Assembly (NCBI RefSeq): GCF_030408375.1
Contig: NZ_CP046530.1
Coordinates: 930,001 to 994,000, forward strand
Origin: Corynebacterium afermentans subsp. lipophilum
GTDB lineage: Bacteria > Actinomycetota > Actinomycetes > Mycobacteriales > Mycobacteriaceae
Reading direction: 5' to 3'
Length of the DNA: 64,000 nucleotides
Below are positions 1-8,301 of this stretch, piece after piece. The notes below the pieces were generated by a model. It did not search any database, was not told the DNA's origin, and saw only the letters and a list, made by a program, of their open reading frames with translations. How positions within the stretch are numbered: the stretch's first letter is position 1; each line of letters opens with the position of its first letter. A program made the position numbers and the translations under genes.

Positions 1-600
1 GTGGTGGAGCTGCACCCGGTGTCCCACGGCGTGCGCGCGGAGGTGGTGGGCAGCCAGAACGACCCGTTCCGCGTGGCCATGTACTTGCCGCAGCGCGACG
101 CCGAGGAGATCCGCCGCGCCACCGGCGCGATCGTGCGCGCGCCGGGCTCGATCGCCGCGGCGAAGGCTGGCACGTTGGACGAGGAAGTGCTGGAGATCCT
201 GCTGTGCAAAACGCCGCAGGAGGTCACCTTCTACTGCGACTGCCCGGATAGCGCAGACGTGTGCAAGCACGCCGTCGCCGTGGCGCAGCGCACCGCGGAA
301 CTCATAGACAAAGACCCGAGCGTCATTTTCACCATGCGCGGGCTGCGCCTGGAGGAGCTGGAGAACCGCAAGCGCAATCAGGCGGAGGACTTGGCCAAGG
401 AGAACGCCGAGCCCGGCTCCGACTACTTCTGGTCCGGCCGTCAGTTGCCTGAGCTGCCGCGTCCGAAGGTGGCGCCGATGATCGATGATTCGGACATCGA
501 CCTGCTCCACCGCGCGATGCAAACTGTGTCGTTTACCAACATCGACCAGTTGCGCGCGGTGGCGGACATTGAGGATCTCTACGACGAGCTCACCCGTTAG
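1..600 (+). CDS. SWIM zinc-finger protein (5' end probably outside window)
   Basis: The reading frame is open from the first base, so the N-terminus may be missing; the GTG at base 1 is only the first possible start. Residues 79-90 form a SWIM motif, C79-x-C81-x6-C88-x-H90, a zinc-binding fold used for DNA or protein binding. The C-terminal part is acidic and charged. SWIM proteins often accompany SNF2-type helicases, and the following gene pair encodes an SbcD/SbcC-like nuclease and ATPase, so a DNA-maintenance role is inferred. The precise function is unknown. Confidence 0.7.
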   Translation: MVELHPVSHGVRAEVVGSQNDPFRVAMYLPQRDAEEIRRATGAIVRAPGSIAAAKAGTLDEEVLEILLCKTPQEVTFYCDCPDSADVCKHAVAVAQRTAELIDKDPSVIFTMRGLRLEELENRKRNQAEDLAKENAEPGSDYFWSGRQLPELPRPKVAPMIDDSDIDLLHRAMQTVSFTNIDQLRAVADIEDLYDELTR

Positions 601-657
601 ATCATGTGTTCGAATGTTCGTGCTTGGGTGTCGGCCGCAATGGTAGGTGTATAAGAC

Positions 658-1809
658 ATGACGCACACCACCTTCATCCACACCTCCGACCTGCAGTTAG
701 GCATGCGCCGAAAATTCTTGTCGCCCGAGGCGCAGTCGCGTTTCGACGACGCACGGCTCCGCGCCGTCACCCGCTTGGGGGAGATAGCAACGGAGCGCGG
801 CGCCGAGTTCATCGTGGTCGCCGGCGACGTGTTCGAGCACAACTCGCTCGAGCCCACCACACTCGGCCGCGCGCTCGAGGCGCTGCGCAAACTGCCCGTG
901 CCGGTCTACCTCCTGCCCGGCAACCACGACCCCCTCGTGGCGGACAGCATCTTTCAGCGCACAGAGGGCATCGAGGGTGTCACGGTGCTCACGGACTCTG
1001 AGCCGGTGGTCGTGCGCGAGGGCGTCGAGGTGGTGGGCGCCCCGCTGCTGACGAAGCATGCCTCGGAGGACCTGTGCGCCAAGGCAGTCCGCGACCTGGC
1101 ACCGACGGAGGCGGTCCGCATTCTCGTCGGCCACGGCGCCGTGGAGGGCTTCGGGGAGGAAGATGCGCATTCGCTTATCGACGTTGCTTCGCTCGACAAC
1201 GCCATCGACCAGGGCACGATCGATTACGTCGCCCTCGGGGATACTCACTCCACCGCGGCGCTGACCGCTTCGGAGCGGATCTGGTACTCCGGCGCGCCGG
1301 AAACCACGGATTACTTCGACCGCACCCCAGGCGTGGCCGGCGGCGAGGTGGATTCCGGCAATGCGCTGGTGGTCACCGTGAACAAGGACGCCGGGCGCGC
1401 CGACGTCTCGGTGGAGAAGGTCCCGGTCGGTGCCTGGACGTTCGAGGCCCGCTTCTGGGAGGTAGCCAGCAGTGAGGATGTGGCCGAGGTGATCGAGGAG
1501 CTGAAGGCTTACCCGGAAAAGGACCGCACCGTGATCAAGTACGCGTTATCCGGCACGCTCGGGCTGGAGGACACGCGCACTCTCGAGCGCGAACTCGCCG
1601 AGTTAGAGCCGGTCTTTGCGGCGCTGTACCCGCGCGAGCGGCTGATGAGCCTGCACCTCGAGCCTGACGACGAAGAGATGGAGAACCTGCCGTTGACCGG
1701 CTTCGCCGAGGGTGCCATGCGTGAGCTGATCGGCCAGGCGGCCGGGGACAACGCCACCGCCCGCGACGCCGTGAACCTGCTGTTTCGCCTGTCCAAGGAG
1801 GTGAGCTAG
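658..1809 (+). CDS. Metallophosphoesterase, YhaO/SbcD-like DNA exonuclease
   Basis: 383 aa. Calcineurin-type metallophosphoesterase motifs are visible: H8-T-S-D11 near the N-terminus, G56-D57 (AGDVFEHN), G88-N-H-D91, and later GHG and LGDTH metal ligands. The family acts as a Mn-dependent DNA nuclease. Position 13, often His in SbcD (D-x-H-L-G), is Gln here (SDLQLG), so the first metal site may be altered. The gene ends 3 nt before the start of the SbcC-like ATPase, as in yhaO-yhaN and sbcD-sbcC pairs, so the two probably work as one complex on DNA ends or hairpins. Confidence 0.85.
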   Translation: MTHTTFIHTSDLQLGMRRKFLSPEAQSRFDDARLRAVTRLGEIATERGAEFIVVAGDVFEHNSLEPTTLGRALEALRKLPVPVYLLPGNHDPLVADSIFQRTEGIEGVTVLTDSEPVVVREGVEVVGAPLLTKHASEDLCAKAVRDLAPTEAVRILVGHGAVEGFGEEDAHSLIDVASLDNAIDQGTIDYVALGDTHSTAALTASERIWYSGAPETTDYFDRTPGVAGGEVDSGNALVVTVNKDAGRADVSVEKVPVGAWTFEARFWEVASSEDVAEVIEELKAYPEKDRTVIKYALSGTLGLEDTRTLERELAELEPVFAALYPRERLMSLHLEPDDEEMENLPLTGFAEGAMRELIGQAAGDNATARDAVNLLFRLSKEVS

Positions 1810-1812
1810 ACC

Positions 1813-4461
1813 ATGCGCATCCACGACCTTGTCATCGACAACTTCCGCGCCGTCGAGCACCTGGAGTTGCGCGACCTGCCGGATACCGGCGTGATTGTCA
1901 TCCACGGCCCAAACGAGGCCGGCAAGTCCACCATCCTGGACGCCATCAACACCGTGCTGCAGGAGCGCCATTCAGCCGGCGGCAAGAAGATCAAGATCTT
2001 CGCCCCGGTCGGCCGCGACGCCTCGCCCGAGGTCACCATGACCGCGACGGTGGGGCAAACGACCTTTACAATTCACAAGCGCTGGTTGAAGGGCAAGCTC
2101 TCAGAGTTGGAGATCCTCTCGCCGGTGCACAAGAACTTCACTGGACGCCAGGCGGACGACGAGCTCGCGCGCATCATCGCCGAGCAGATGGACACCAGCC
2201 TGGCCAAGACCTTGTTCCTGCGCCAAGAAGAGCTGGATCCGGGCATCGCCGCAGCCGGCATCCCGTCCATCTCGCAGGCGCTCGACGCGGAAGACGGCTC
2301 GGAGCGCTCGGGCGAGGAAGACACCGAGCTCATGGCCGCCATCGAGGCGGAGTACGCCCGCTACTGGACTGCCGCGACCCCGCCGAAACCCAAAGCCTCC
2401 ATCACCACGAAAACCGACGCGGTGGACACCGCCCGCGAAACCCTGCGCGCCGCCGAGGCCGAGGTGCAGCAGCTCGCCACATTTGTCGACGAGGTGGCCC
2501 GCCGCGAAGACGAAATCCGCGCGGTGGACACGGAGCTGCCGCAGGCCCACGACGAGCTCGCCGAGCGCGAGGCCGAGTTCGCCCAGGCCAGCCAGCTCGC
2601 TTTACAGGCTAAGACCGCGGCCGAGCAGTTCGATCGCGCCACCGTCGCCAGAAAGCGCGCCGAGCAGGACCTCGCCGAACGCACCGCGCTGACCGAGCGC
2701 GTCGCCGCGCTGCGCGAGGAGGAGAAGGAATTGCAGGCCGCGCTCGCTCCGGCGCAGGAGGCGCGCGACGCGGAGCGCGAGAAGGTCACGGAGCTAACCC
2801 AGCAGGTCGAGGATGCGAAAACCCGCCTCGCCGCCGCCCGCACCACCCTGCGCGGCACCGAAAACGTCCGCGATCACGTGCGTGCTTCTCGACGCCTCAC
2901 GGTCGTCACCGACCAACTCTCCCTCATCGGAGAAGCTGAGCAGGCCTACGCAACCTTGCTCAAAAACGCCCCCGCTCTGCAGGTCACGGACGCGGACGTG
3001 CGCAAGCTGGAGAAGGCCGAAAGCGAACTGACGTTGCAGCGCCGCCTGCGCGAGGCGGCCTCCGCCAAATTGGAGATCACCGCCGAGGGCAAAACTATCC
3101 AGGTCGACGGCGAGAGCGTTGAAGTAGACGGCACCGAGTTGGTCGCCGTCTACGAGGGCACGCGCCTCACCCTCGACGACTTCGACGTTGTCTTCCGCGC
3201 TGCGCAAGGCGCAGAAGACCCCCGCCGTGCTGTGGAGAAGGCCGAGGACAGCCTTGCTAGCTTGCTGTCCAAGCTCGGCTGCGCAGACGTCGACGAGGCC
3301 CGAGCCGCCCGCGACGCGTGCAAGGCCCACGACGCGGAGGTGAAATCCGCCCGCCAGCGCCGCGACGACGCGCTCGCCGGCACCGGCGCCGACGAGCTCG
3401 CTGCGGAGCGTGACCGCCTGTCCACCCAGATCGAAGAGCTCACCGAGGCGATCGACACCGCCGAGCTCCCCGACACCGAGCAGGCCGCGGAGCTGGCAGT
3501 GAAGGACGCCCAAAAGGCACTGGATAAGGCAGAAAAGGACGTCGATGCCGCCGACGCCGCACTCAAGCCTTACGCGGACCGCTCCGCCGCCAGCGAGCTG
3601 ACTGTTGTGCAGACCAAGCTCGAGGCCAAGCAGGCCGAGGCCAGCCACGCCGCCGAGGAGCTGGAGCGGGCAGAGACCGCCGCGCCGAAAACCGAGCTCG
3701 TGGACACCGTCGAATCCGCCCGCGAGCAGGAGAGCGAGGCCAAGGAGGCTCACAACGTGCTTTCCGCTGAACTCGCAGCCGCCGACCCGGAGATCGCCCA
3801 GCAGATGCTCGAGGGCGCGAAGACGCGCCTGCAGAACCTGGAGAAACGCAAGGCCGAGGCCAGAAACCGCATCACCGAGCTGACCGGCCGCATCGAGATC
3901 GCCGCCGGCGCCGCCGAGAAAGCTGACCGCGCGGCCGCGGAGCTCGACGCCGCGGAGACCGAACTGGCCCGCACCACGCGCCGCGCCGACGCCGTGCGAC
4001 TGCTGCGCGAGACGATGCACACCCACCGTGACGCCGCCCGCGCCCACTACACCGCGCCGTTCAACGATGCGATCCGCAACCGCGCCCGCGTGCTGTTCGG
4101 CCCAACTGTGGACTTCAACTTCGGCGACGACCTCACCGTCACCGAGCGCACCGTCGACGGGGTGAACGTGCCGCTGGACCAGCTCTCCGGCGGCACGAAG
4201 GAGCAGCTGGCCATCCTCACCCGCTTCGCCATCGCAGACCTGGTCACCGCCTCCGGCGAGACAACGCCGGTGCCCGTGGTGGTCGACGACGCCCTCGGCG
4301 CCACCGACCCGGAGCGTCTCGCCCGCATGAACTCGCTGTTTTCCCAGGTAGGGAAGACCTCGCAGGTGCTGGTATTGACCTGTTTCCCGCAACGCTTCGA
4401 CCGTGTCGCCGCGGCGCGCACGTACTCCATGGACGAGCTAAAGATTGCGCCCATCGGCTAG
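1813..4461 (+). CDS. AAA ATPase, YhaN/SbcC-like coiled-coil protein
   Basis: 882 aa. Walker A GPNEAGKST is at residues 32-40. A very long Ala/Glu/Lys/Arg-rich coiled coil fills the middle. The C-terminal ATPase half has the ABC signature LSGGTKEQL and Walker B VVVDDALG. This is the SMC/RecF/Rad50 layout, and the AGKST form resembles YhaN. I see no CxxC zinc hook in the centre of the coil, which argues against classical SbcC/Rad50. It partners the upstream phosphoesterase (3-nt gap), probably forming a nuclease complex for DNA repair; substrate unproven. Confidence 0.85.
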   Translation: MRIHDLVIDNFRAVEHLELRDLPDTGVIVIHGPNEAGKSTILDAINTVLQERHSAGGKKIKIFAPVGRDASPEVTMTATVGQTTFTIHKRWLKGKLSELEILSPVHKNFTGRQADDELARIIAEQMDTSLAKTLFLRQEELDPGIAAAGIPSISQALDAEDGSERSGEEDTELMAAIEAEYARYWTAATPPKPKASITTKTDAVDTARETLRAAEAEVQQLATFVDEVARREDEIRAVDTELPQAHDELAEREAEFAQASQLALQAKTAAEQFDRATVARKRAEQDLAERTALTERVAALREEEKELQAALAPAQEARDAEREKVTELTQQVEDAKTRLAAARTTLRGTENVRDHVRASRRLTVVTDQLSLIGEAEQAYATLLKNAPALQVTDADVRKLEKAESELTLQRRLREAASAKLEITAEGKTIQVDGESVEVDGTELVAVYEGTRLTLDDFDVVFRAAQGAEDPRRAVEKAEDSLASLLSKLGCADVDEARAARDACKAHDAEVKSARQRRDDALAGTGADELAAERDRLSTQIEELTEAIDTAELPDTEQAAELAVKDAQKALDKAEKDVDAADAALKPYADRSAASELTVVQTKLEAKQAEASHAAEELERAETAAPKTELVDTVESAREQESEAKEAHNVLSAELAAADPEIAQQMLEGAKTRLQNLEKRKAEARNRITELTGRIEIAAGAAEKADRAAAELDAAETELARTTRRADAVRLLRETMHTHRDAARAHYTAPFNDAIRNRARVLFGPTVDFNFGDDLTVTERTVDGVNVPLDQLSGGTKEQLAILTRFAIADLVTASGETTPVPVVVDDALGATDPERLARMNSLFSQVGKTSQVLVLTCFPQRFDRVAAARTYSMDELKIAPIG

Positions 4462-4464
4462 GAT
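4459..4464 (+). promoter_or_regulatory. -10 box of marR-type gene
   Basis: TAGGAT begins in the stop codon of the preceding ATPase gene and lies 8 nt before the ATG at 4473, which fits a leaderless transcript. No clear -35 is seen. Confidence 0.45.
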
Positions 4465-4472
4465 CTGCCCGT

Positions 4473-4946
4473 ATGAATGCACAACCGCGGTGGCTTGACG
4501 ACGAAGAACAGCAGCTGTGGCGGCTGATGCTCGCGGGGTTTACCAAGATCTCGCGCACGATTGACGATCGCCTCCAAGCAGGCGGCGACATCTCTTCGCC
4601 GGAGTTTTCCGTGCTCGTCGCGTTGTCGGAGGCGCAAGACCGCACGCTGCGCCTGCGCGAGCTGTGCGAAGAACTCGGATGGGACCGCTCACGTGCCTCC
4701 CATCAGGTCACGCGCATGAAAAAGCGCGGCCTGCTCACCAAAAAGAAGTGCCCCGGCGACGCCCGCGGCGTGCTGGTGACCCTGACGGACCAAGGCATGG
4801 CCCACCTCGAGGAGGCCGTGCCGGACCACGTGGAGACCGTGCGGCGCCTCATCTTCGACCACCTGGACGCGGACCGCGCCGACAGAATCGGCGAGTTTTT
4901 CACCGACGTACTCGCTGCCGAGGATCTGCCAACCAACCAGCTCTAA
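4473..4946 (+). CDS. MarR-family transcriptional regulator
   Basis: 157 aa with the MarR winged-helix layout: an N-terminal dimer helix (DEEQQLWRLMLAG), then L-R-E-L-C-E-E-L-G-W-D-R-S-R-A-S-H-Q as recognition helix, the wing (KKKCPGDARG) and a C-terminal dimer helix. The recognition helix and the VTLTDQG segment are typical. The ligand and target are not evident; no divergent gene is adjacent. Start ATG 4473 is supported by the -10 box 8 nt upstream. Confidence 0.85.
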   Translation: MNAQPRWLDDEEQQLWRLMLAGFTKISRTIDDRLQAGGDISSPEFSVLVALSEAQDRTLRLRELCEELGWDRSRASHQVTRMKKRGLLTKKKCPGDARGVLVTLTDQGMAHLEEAVPDHVETVRRLIFDHLDADRADRIGEFFTDVLAAEDLPTNQL

Positions 4947-5035
4947 CAACCGATTCGTGAGCAACTGTCCTTGCGGGTTTGCGCCCGCAGGGGTTGGATG
5001 GGGTTTACCAAGCCCATGGATGAAAGGACCCCACG

Positions 5036-5266
5036 ATGTCTAGCCCCTACAACCCGCAGCACATCAACCCGAGCAACTCCCCGAAGCGCCTCGAGCGTTC
5101 CATGACCGACAAATACATCGCCGGTGTCTGCGGCGGCATCGCCCAGTACCTCGGCGTCGACGCCACCGCGGTGCGCGTGGTCTTTATCCTGCTCGTCCTC
5201 ATGGGTGTGTTCCCGGGCTTGCTCGCTTACGGCGTGGCCTGGCTGATCATGCCGGCTGAGTTTTAG
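5036..5266 (+). CDS. PspC-domain membrane protein
   Basis: 76 aa. A short Pro/Asn-rich leader precedes a PspC domain (KYIAGVCGGIAQYLGVD, residues 22 onward) and one long hydrophobic segment (VVFILLVLMGVFPGLLAYGVAWLIM, shown as two membrane-associated helices). PspC proteins sit in the inner membrane and sense envelope stress. The RBS GAAAGGA lies upstream of the ATG. Its stop codon overlaps by four bases (TTAG) the stop codon of the convergent deacetylase gene. Confidence 0.85.
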   Translation: MSSPYNPQHINPSNSPKRLERSMTDKYIAGVCGGIAQYLGVDATAVRVVFILLVLMGVFPGLLAYGVAWLIMPAEF

Positions 5267-6093
5267 GGCCTGCTCCCGTCGAGGAACGTGAACCGGACTT
5301 CGTCGCTAGGCAATTGCTCCAGCGCCTGGCGCACGCCCGGTCCGGTGCCTGAGGCGGGGTGGTTCATGTGCGCCAACACGATTGCCTCGTCAGGGGCATG
5401 CATGATTGCCGACGCCACATGGTTCGCCGTGGCAGTCGCCCCAAAATCGCCGTTGACGGTGTAGCCCGCGATGGCTACGCCGCGGTCGCGCGCGATGTCC
5501 ACGGCAACATCGTCGTAATGGGCCGTGCCCGAGCGAAACCACGTCGATTCCACCCCGTAGTCCGCCAGCAGCGCCCGGTTGCCGTCGATTTCTGCGATGG
5601 CTTCCGCCGGTGTCTTGGTACCCGCGATGCCGTAGGCGGCCTCGCCGTTGACGCTCAGCGGCAGGTGCCTCGTGCCGTGATTTTCCAGGCGGAATAGGGG
5701 ATCGGCCGCGAGCTTCCGCGTCGCATCCGGGTTCGCCTCGATCCAGGTGGCGCTCAAGAACAGCGTCGCGGGTACCGCGAACTCGCGCAGCGCGTCTATC
5801 AACCCTTGGTCCACGGCCGAGCCAGTGGGCCCGCCGCAGGCGTCGAACGTCAGCGCAATCGTGCGCCTGCCCGGTGTCACAGGCACCATCTCCACAACGC
5901 CGCGCATGGAGGTCCCAAACGTTTGTGGCGCCCGGCCCGCGTAGCGCTCCGGGCCCGGATACGCCGTCACTGTTTCGCGGACAGTGGAGGTGGCTGTCGT
6001 GGTCACTGTCGTGCCCTGCGGACCGGCACATCCCACCAACGAAGAAAAGCCCGCCACTGCCGTGGCGGACATGAAGGTTCTCCTGCTTAGCAC
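5263..6093 (-). CDS. Polysaccharide deacetylase family lipoprotein
   Basis: 276 aa. The N-terminus carries a twin-arginine pattern (SRRTFM), a hydrophobic stretch and a lipobox (LVGC), so export as a lipoprotein is predicted. The NodB-like domain shows TFDACGG (metal Asp) and ENHGTRH (metal His pair). This family removes acetyl groups from peptidoglycan or other envelope polysaccharides; the exact substrate is unknown. GTG 6093 is preferred because a -10 box lies 8 nt upstream. It is convergent with the PspC gene. Confidence 0.8.
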   Translation of the reverse strand: MLSRRTFMSATAVAGFSSLVGCAGPQGTTVTTTATSTVRETVTAYPGPERYAGRAPQTFGTSMRGVVEMVPVTPGRRTIALTFDACGGPTGSAVDQGLIDALREFAVPATLFLSATWIEANPDATRKLAADPLFRLENHGTRHLPLSVNGEAAYGIAGTKTPAEAIAEIDGNRALLADYGVESTWFRSGTAHYDDVAVDIARDRGVAIAGYTVNGDFGATATANHVASAIMHAPDEAIVLAHMNHPASGTGPGVRQALEQLPSDEVRFTFLDGSRP

Positions 6094-6101
6094 AGGTTGA
6101 C

Positions 6102-6107
6102 AGTGTA
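6102..6107 (-). promoter_or_regulatory. -10 box of deacetylase gene
   Basis: TACACT on the minus strand, 8 nt before the GTG start at 6093; a leaderless transcript is inferred. Confidence 0.45.
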
Positions 6108-6297
6108 ATTGCAGGGGGAGCGGAGTGCTCGTCGACCCCGGATGGGACGAGTTAGCTTAGGGGTAAACCCCTGCTTGGGGCTTGTACGAAACCTCCTGAC
6201 CAGTTGTAGCGGGTTCGTGGCTACACCCCGGTTACACCGGGTTCCGACTCCGGTTACACGACAGAAGTCAATTATATGACGTGAGCAGGAGCGCTTT
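6108..6297. other. Non-coding stretch with a 10-bp direct repeat
   Basis: No credible gene is seen. CCGGTTACAC occurs at 6228-6237 and again at 6250-6259 (22-bp period) with a related GGCTACACC just before. The segment separates the core gene block from the decayed gene and the cadmium module. It could be a scar or a protein-binding site; nothing decides this. Confidence 0.3.
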
Positions 6298-6915
6298 TTA
6301 GAACGGGAAGTCAGGAAATTCCGCTTCCGCCTCTTCCTGCCTCTCGGCAAGCTCCGCCCTCTACCGTGAACGCTCGACAAGCTCGTCAAAGGTGAGCACC
6401 TCCGGTGACTTGCGGTTCGAGCGGAAACTTTCAAAGCTACGGAACTTCGAGCCAATTCGGTTGCCTTGGGCGCGGCACAAATCGCGCATGGGCCGATCAT
6501 CAAAAACGAGCGTGGTTCAACCAAGTATGCACCGTCGCCAGTGTTGTCTCCCTCGTTGTCCCTCTCAGCAATCCATCCGGCAAGGCTCTCCTTGGCGGCG
6601 CGAACCGTCGTCGAACCCCGAGGTGTCCCCGCTGCAAACGGGAATCGAGTCGAGGCTGCGGATGAGGTAGATAAGTTTGTTCGAGCCTTCCCGGTTCAAG
6701 ATGATGAGGCCATCGAGTTTTGTCCCGTTCGGATCATTGCTTGGGGCCCGAAAACCGATCTCCCGAACTACACCAGGCTCGTGCGCAACTTGAATCTCGA
6801 GCTGGCGACGCTGTTTTTGCAACTTTGCCGGAATCTCTGCTCCTTCCACTGTCTCTTGAGCAGCACACACAGCTGCACCGCTACCCGGAACTTGACTAGT
6901 TCAGTGCTTGCTGTA
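6298..6915 (-). pseudogene. Decayed gene, tentative DUF4263 (Shedu-like) remnant
   Basis: Three minus-strand reading-frame pieces join into one protein-like path. The first runs from about 6910 to 6610 (PGVVREIGFRAPSNDPNG, then LDGLIILNREG). The second covers about 6605-6490 (AAKESLAGWIAERD, then VEPRSFLMIG). The third runs from 6490 to 6298 (MRDLCRAQG, FRSFESFRSN, PEVLTFDELVERSR). An in-frame TAG at 6361-6363 interrupts the last piece, which then continues in frame to a natural TAA at 6298-6300. Frameshifts lie near 6605 and 6490. The RSFLMIG ... PEVLTFDELVERSR arrangement recalls the C-terminus of DUF4263, the nuclease domain of the Shedu antiphage system; this is recognition by eye. The 5' end is lost where the CmtR module begins. 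Confidence 0.45.
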
Positions 6916-6923
6916 TAGTTCAG
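6892..6923 (+). promoter_or_regulatory. cmtR-cadD promoter with direct-repeat operator
   Basis: -35 TTGACT (6892-6897), 16-bp spacer, -10 TATAGT (6914-6919), and ATG 6927 only 7 nt later, so the mRNA should be leaderless. The octamer TAGTTCAG occurs twice, at 6897-6904 and 6916-6923, 19 bp apart and overlapping both promoter elements. Inference: this is the CmtR binding site, released by Cd or Pb. Confidence 0.6.
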
Positions 6924-6926
6924 CGC

Positions 6927-7286
6927 ATGCTGACTATTGCTTCGCGTCTCGACGTGATGAACCGCCTGGGTCGTGCACTGGCCGACCCCACTCGATCCCG
7001 GATCATCTTGACCCTGCTCGACCATCCCGCTTACCCGGCGGAACTATCCCGAGATCTGGACCTGACACGCCCGAATGTGTCCAACCACCTGGCATGCCTG
7101 CGTGATTGCGGGATCGTCGTCTCCGAGCCCGAGGGTCGTCGGACACGATACGAGATTGCCGATCCGCACTTGGCGCAGGCGCTGACGACACTGGTCGATG
7201 CCACCCTGGCAGTAGACGAAGACGCCCCGTGCATGGATCCCGCCTGCTCGCTTCCCGGATGCGACGTAGCTGGGGAGGGCGCATGA
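6927..7286 (+). CDS. cmtR: CmtR-like ArsR/SmtB cadmium/lead sensor
   Basis: 119 aa winged-helix repressor. RLGRALADPTRSRI, YPAELSRDLDLTRPNVSNHL and EGRRTRYEIAD match the mycobacterial CmtR pattern closely. The recognition helix contains the two Cys ligands (NHLACLRDCG), and the C-terminal tail is Cys-rich (C-M-D-P-A-C-S-L-P-G-C) and can supply the third thiolate. CmtR dissociates from DNA when Cd(II) or Pb(II) binds. Its stop codon overlaps the start of cadD (ATGA), so the two are translationally coupled and autoregulated from the upstream promoter. Confidence 0.85.
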   Translation: MLTIASRLDVMNRLGRALADPTRSRIILTLLDHPAYPAELSRDLDLTRPNVSNHLACLRDCGIVVSEPEGRRTRYEIADPHLAQALTTLVDATLAVDEDAPCMDPACSLPGCDVAGEGA

Positions 7287-7885
7287 TCCTCACCACAGTC
7301 TTGCAAGCGATAGGCCTGTTCGCAGCTACCAACATCGACGATATCATCGTGCTCTCCCTCTTCTTCGCGCGAGGGGCAGGGCAGAGTGGCACCACCGCCC
7401 GTATTTTGGCCGGCCAGTACCTCGGATTTGCCGGCATCCTCGTCGCCGCGATCCTTGTGACCATCGGCGCCGGAGCATTTCTGCCCCCGGCAGCTATTCC
7501 ATACTTTGGTCTCATCCCTCTGGGCATCGGCCTCTGGGCCGCATGGCAGGCCTGGCGCGGAGACGATGACGACGATGACGACGAGGCCAAGGTTGCCGGC
7601 AAGAAGGTCGGCGTTTGGACAGTCGCAGGCGTCACGTTTGCCAATGGCGGCGACAACATCGGTGTCTACACCCCTGTATTCCTCAGCGTGGAACCTCTCG
7701 CAGTAGTCGCCTACTGCGTTATCTTCCTCGCGCTCGTTGCGGTCCTGGTGGCCCTGGCAAAGTTCGTCGCAACCCGCCCCCCGATCGCGGAAGTGCTCGA
7801 ACGCTGGGAGGACATCCTCTTTCCCATCGTTCTCATCGGCCTCGGCATCGTGATCCTCGTCAGTGGCGGAGCCTTCGGGCTCTGA
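7283..7885 (+). CDS. cadD: CadD-family cadmium resistance transporter
   Basis: 200 aa. ATG 7283 overlaps the cmtR stop (ATGA); longer in-frame starts would lie inside cmtR. About five to six hydrophobic helices are seen, with the family motifs TNIDDIIVL (residues 16-24) and FANGGDNIGVYTP in the second half. CadD proteins (LysE superfamily) sit in the membrane and lower cellular Cd(II). The loop between helices 3 and 4 contains a run of seven Asp residues, which might bind metal. The pairing with a CmtR-type sensor supports Cd/Pb as substrate. Confidence 0.85.
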   Translation: MILTTVLQAIGLFAATNIDDIIVLSLFFARGAGQSGTTARILAGQYLGFAGILVAAILVTIGAGAFLPPAAIPYFGLIPLGIGLWAAWQAWRGDDDDDDDEAKVAGKKVGVWTVAGVTFANGGDNIGVYTPVFLSVEPLAVVAYCVIFLALVAVLVALAKFVATRPPIAEVLERWEDILFPIVLIGLGIVILVSGGAFGL

Positions 7886-8104
7886 CGGAGCAGCAGTGTT
7901 CCAAACGGCCCCGACCGGGCGCACCCCTCTCGGTTCAGACCCCAACAACTATCCGCAGCCAGTCCTGCGTGATCACAGCAACAAGACCGCTATGAAGCGC
8001 TGCAAAAACCGCGCCACCAGATGAGTACGGAAACTCTTCCGTGGCTCGGTCCGCGCTCATAAACAATCCGCGCTATAACCCGAGCAGGAACGGCGTTCAG
8101 ACAA
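7886..8104. other. Intergenic stretch after cadD
   Basis: No convincing gene is found on either strand. Possible open frames here run into the terminator or the tRNA and look like shadows. It may be scar DNA from acquisition of the cadmium module. Confidence 0.3.
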
Positions 8105-8146
8105 AGAAAAATGACCCCTCCGAACGAACGGAGCGGGTCATTTTTG
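8105..8146 (+). terminator. Rho-independent terminator of cmtR-cadD
   Basis: AAAATGACCC and CTCCG pair with CGGAG and GGGTCATTTT around an AACGAA loop, followed by a T run. The A/T flanks make it usable on both strands, so it may also stop transcription leaving the tRNA gene. Confidence 0.8.
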
Positions 8147-8224
8147 TGTTCGCGGCCGTTTTCCTTCGGCCGGCAGGAGGTTTCGTGAAAAGATTGGAAC
8201 AGTTTCGTGAAACCCCTGCTTAAG

Positions 8225-8301
8225 TGGTGTCCCCGACAGGATTCGAACCTGCGACCTTCGGTACCGGAAACCGATGCTCTAATCCACTGAGCTACGGAGA
8301 C
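8225..8301 (-). tRNA. tRNA-Arg (anticodon CCG), CCA encoded
   Basis: The minus strand folds into a standard cloverleaf: acceptor GTCTCCG/CGGGGAC, D-arm GCTC...GAGC, anticodon stem TCGGT/ACCGA with loop TTCCGGT (anticodon CCG, reads CGG), and T-arm GCAGG TTCGAAT CCTGT. A genomic CCA follows the discriminator A. Length is 74 nt plus CCA. tRNA genes are frequent integration sites, and this one borders the accessory segment at 6100-8150. Confidence 0.93.

Noticed and set aside
2794..4392. 532-aa minus-strand open frame inside the YhaN-like gene
   Set aside because: It is antisense to the coiled-coil region; Gly/Val/Leu-rich without recognisable domains.
6466..6918. 150-aa plus-strand open frame before cmtR
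   Set aside because: Composition is unremarkable and the minus-strand path in the same DNA makes a better, though decayed, protein.
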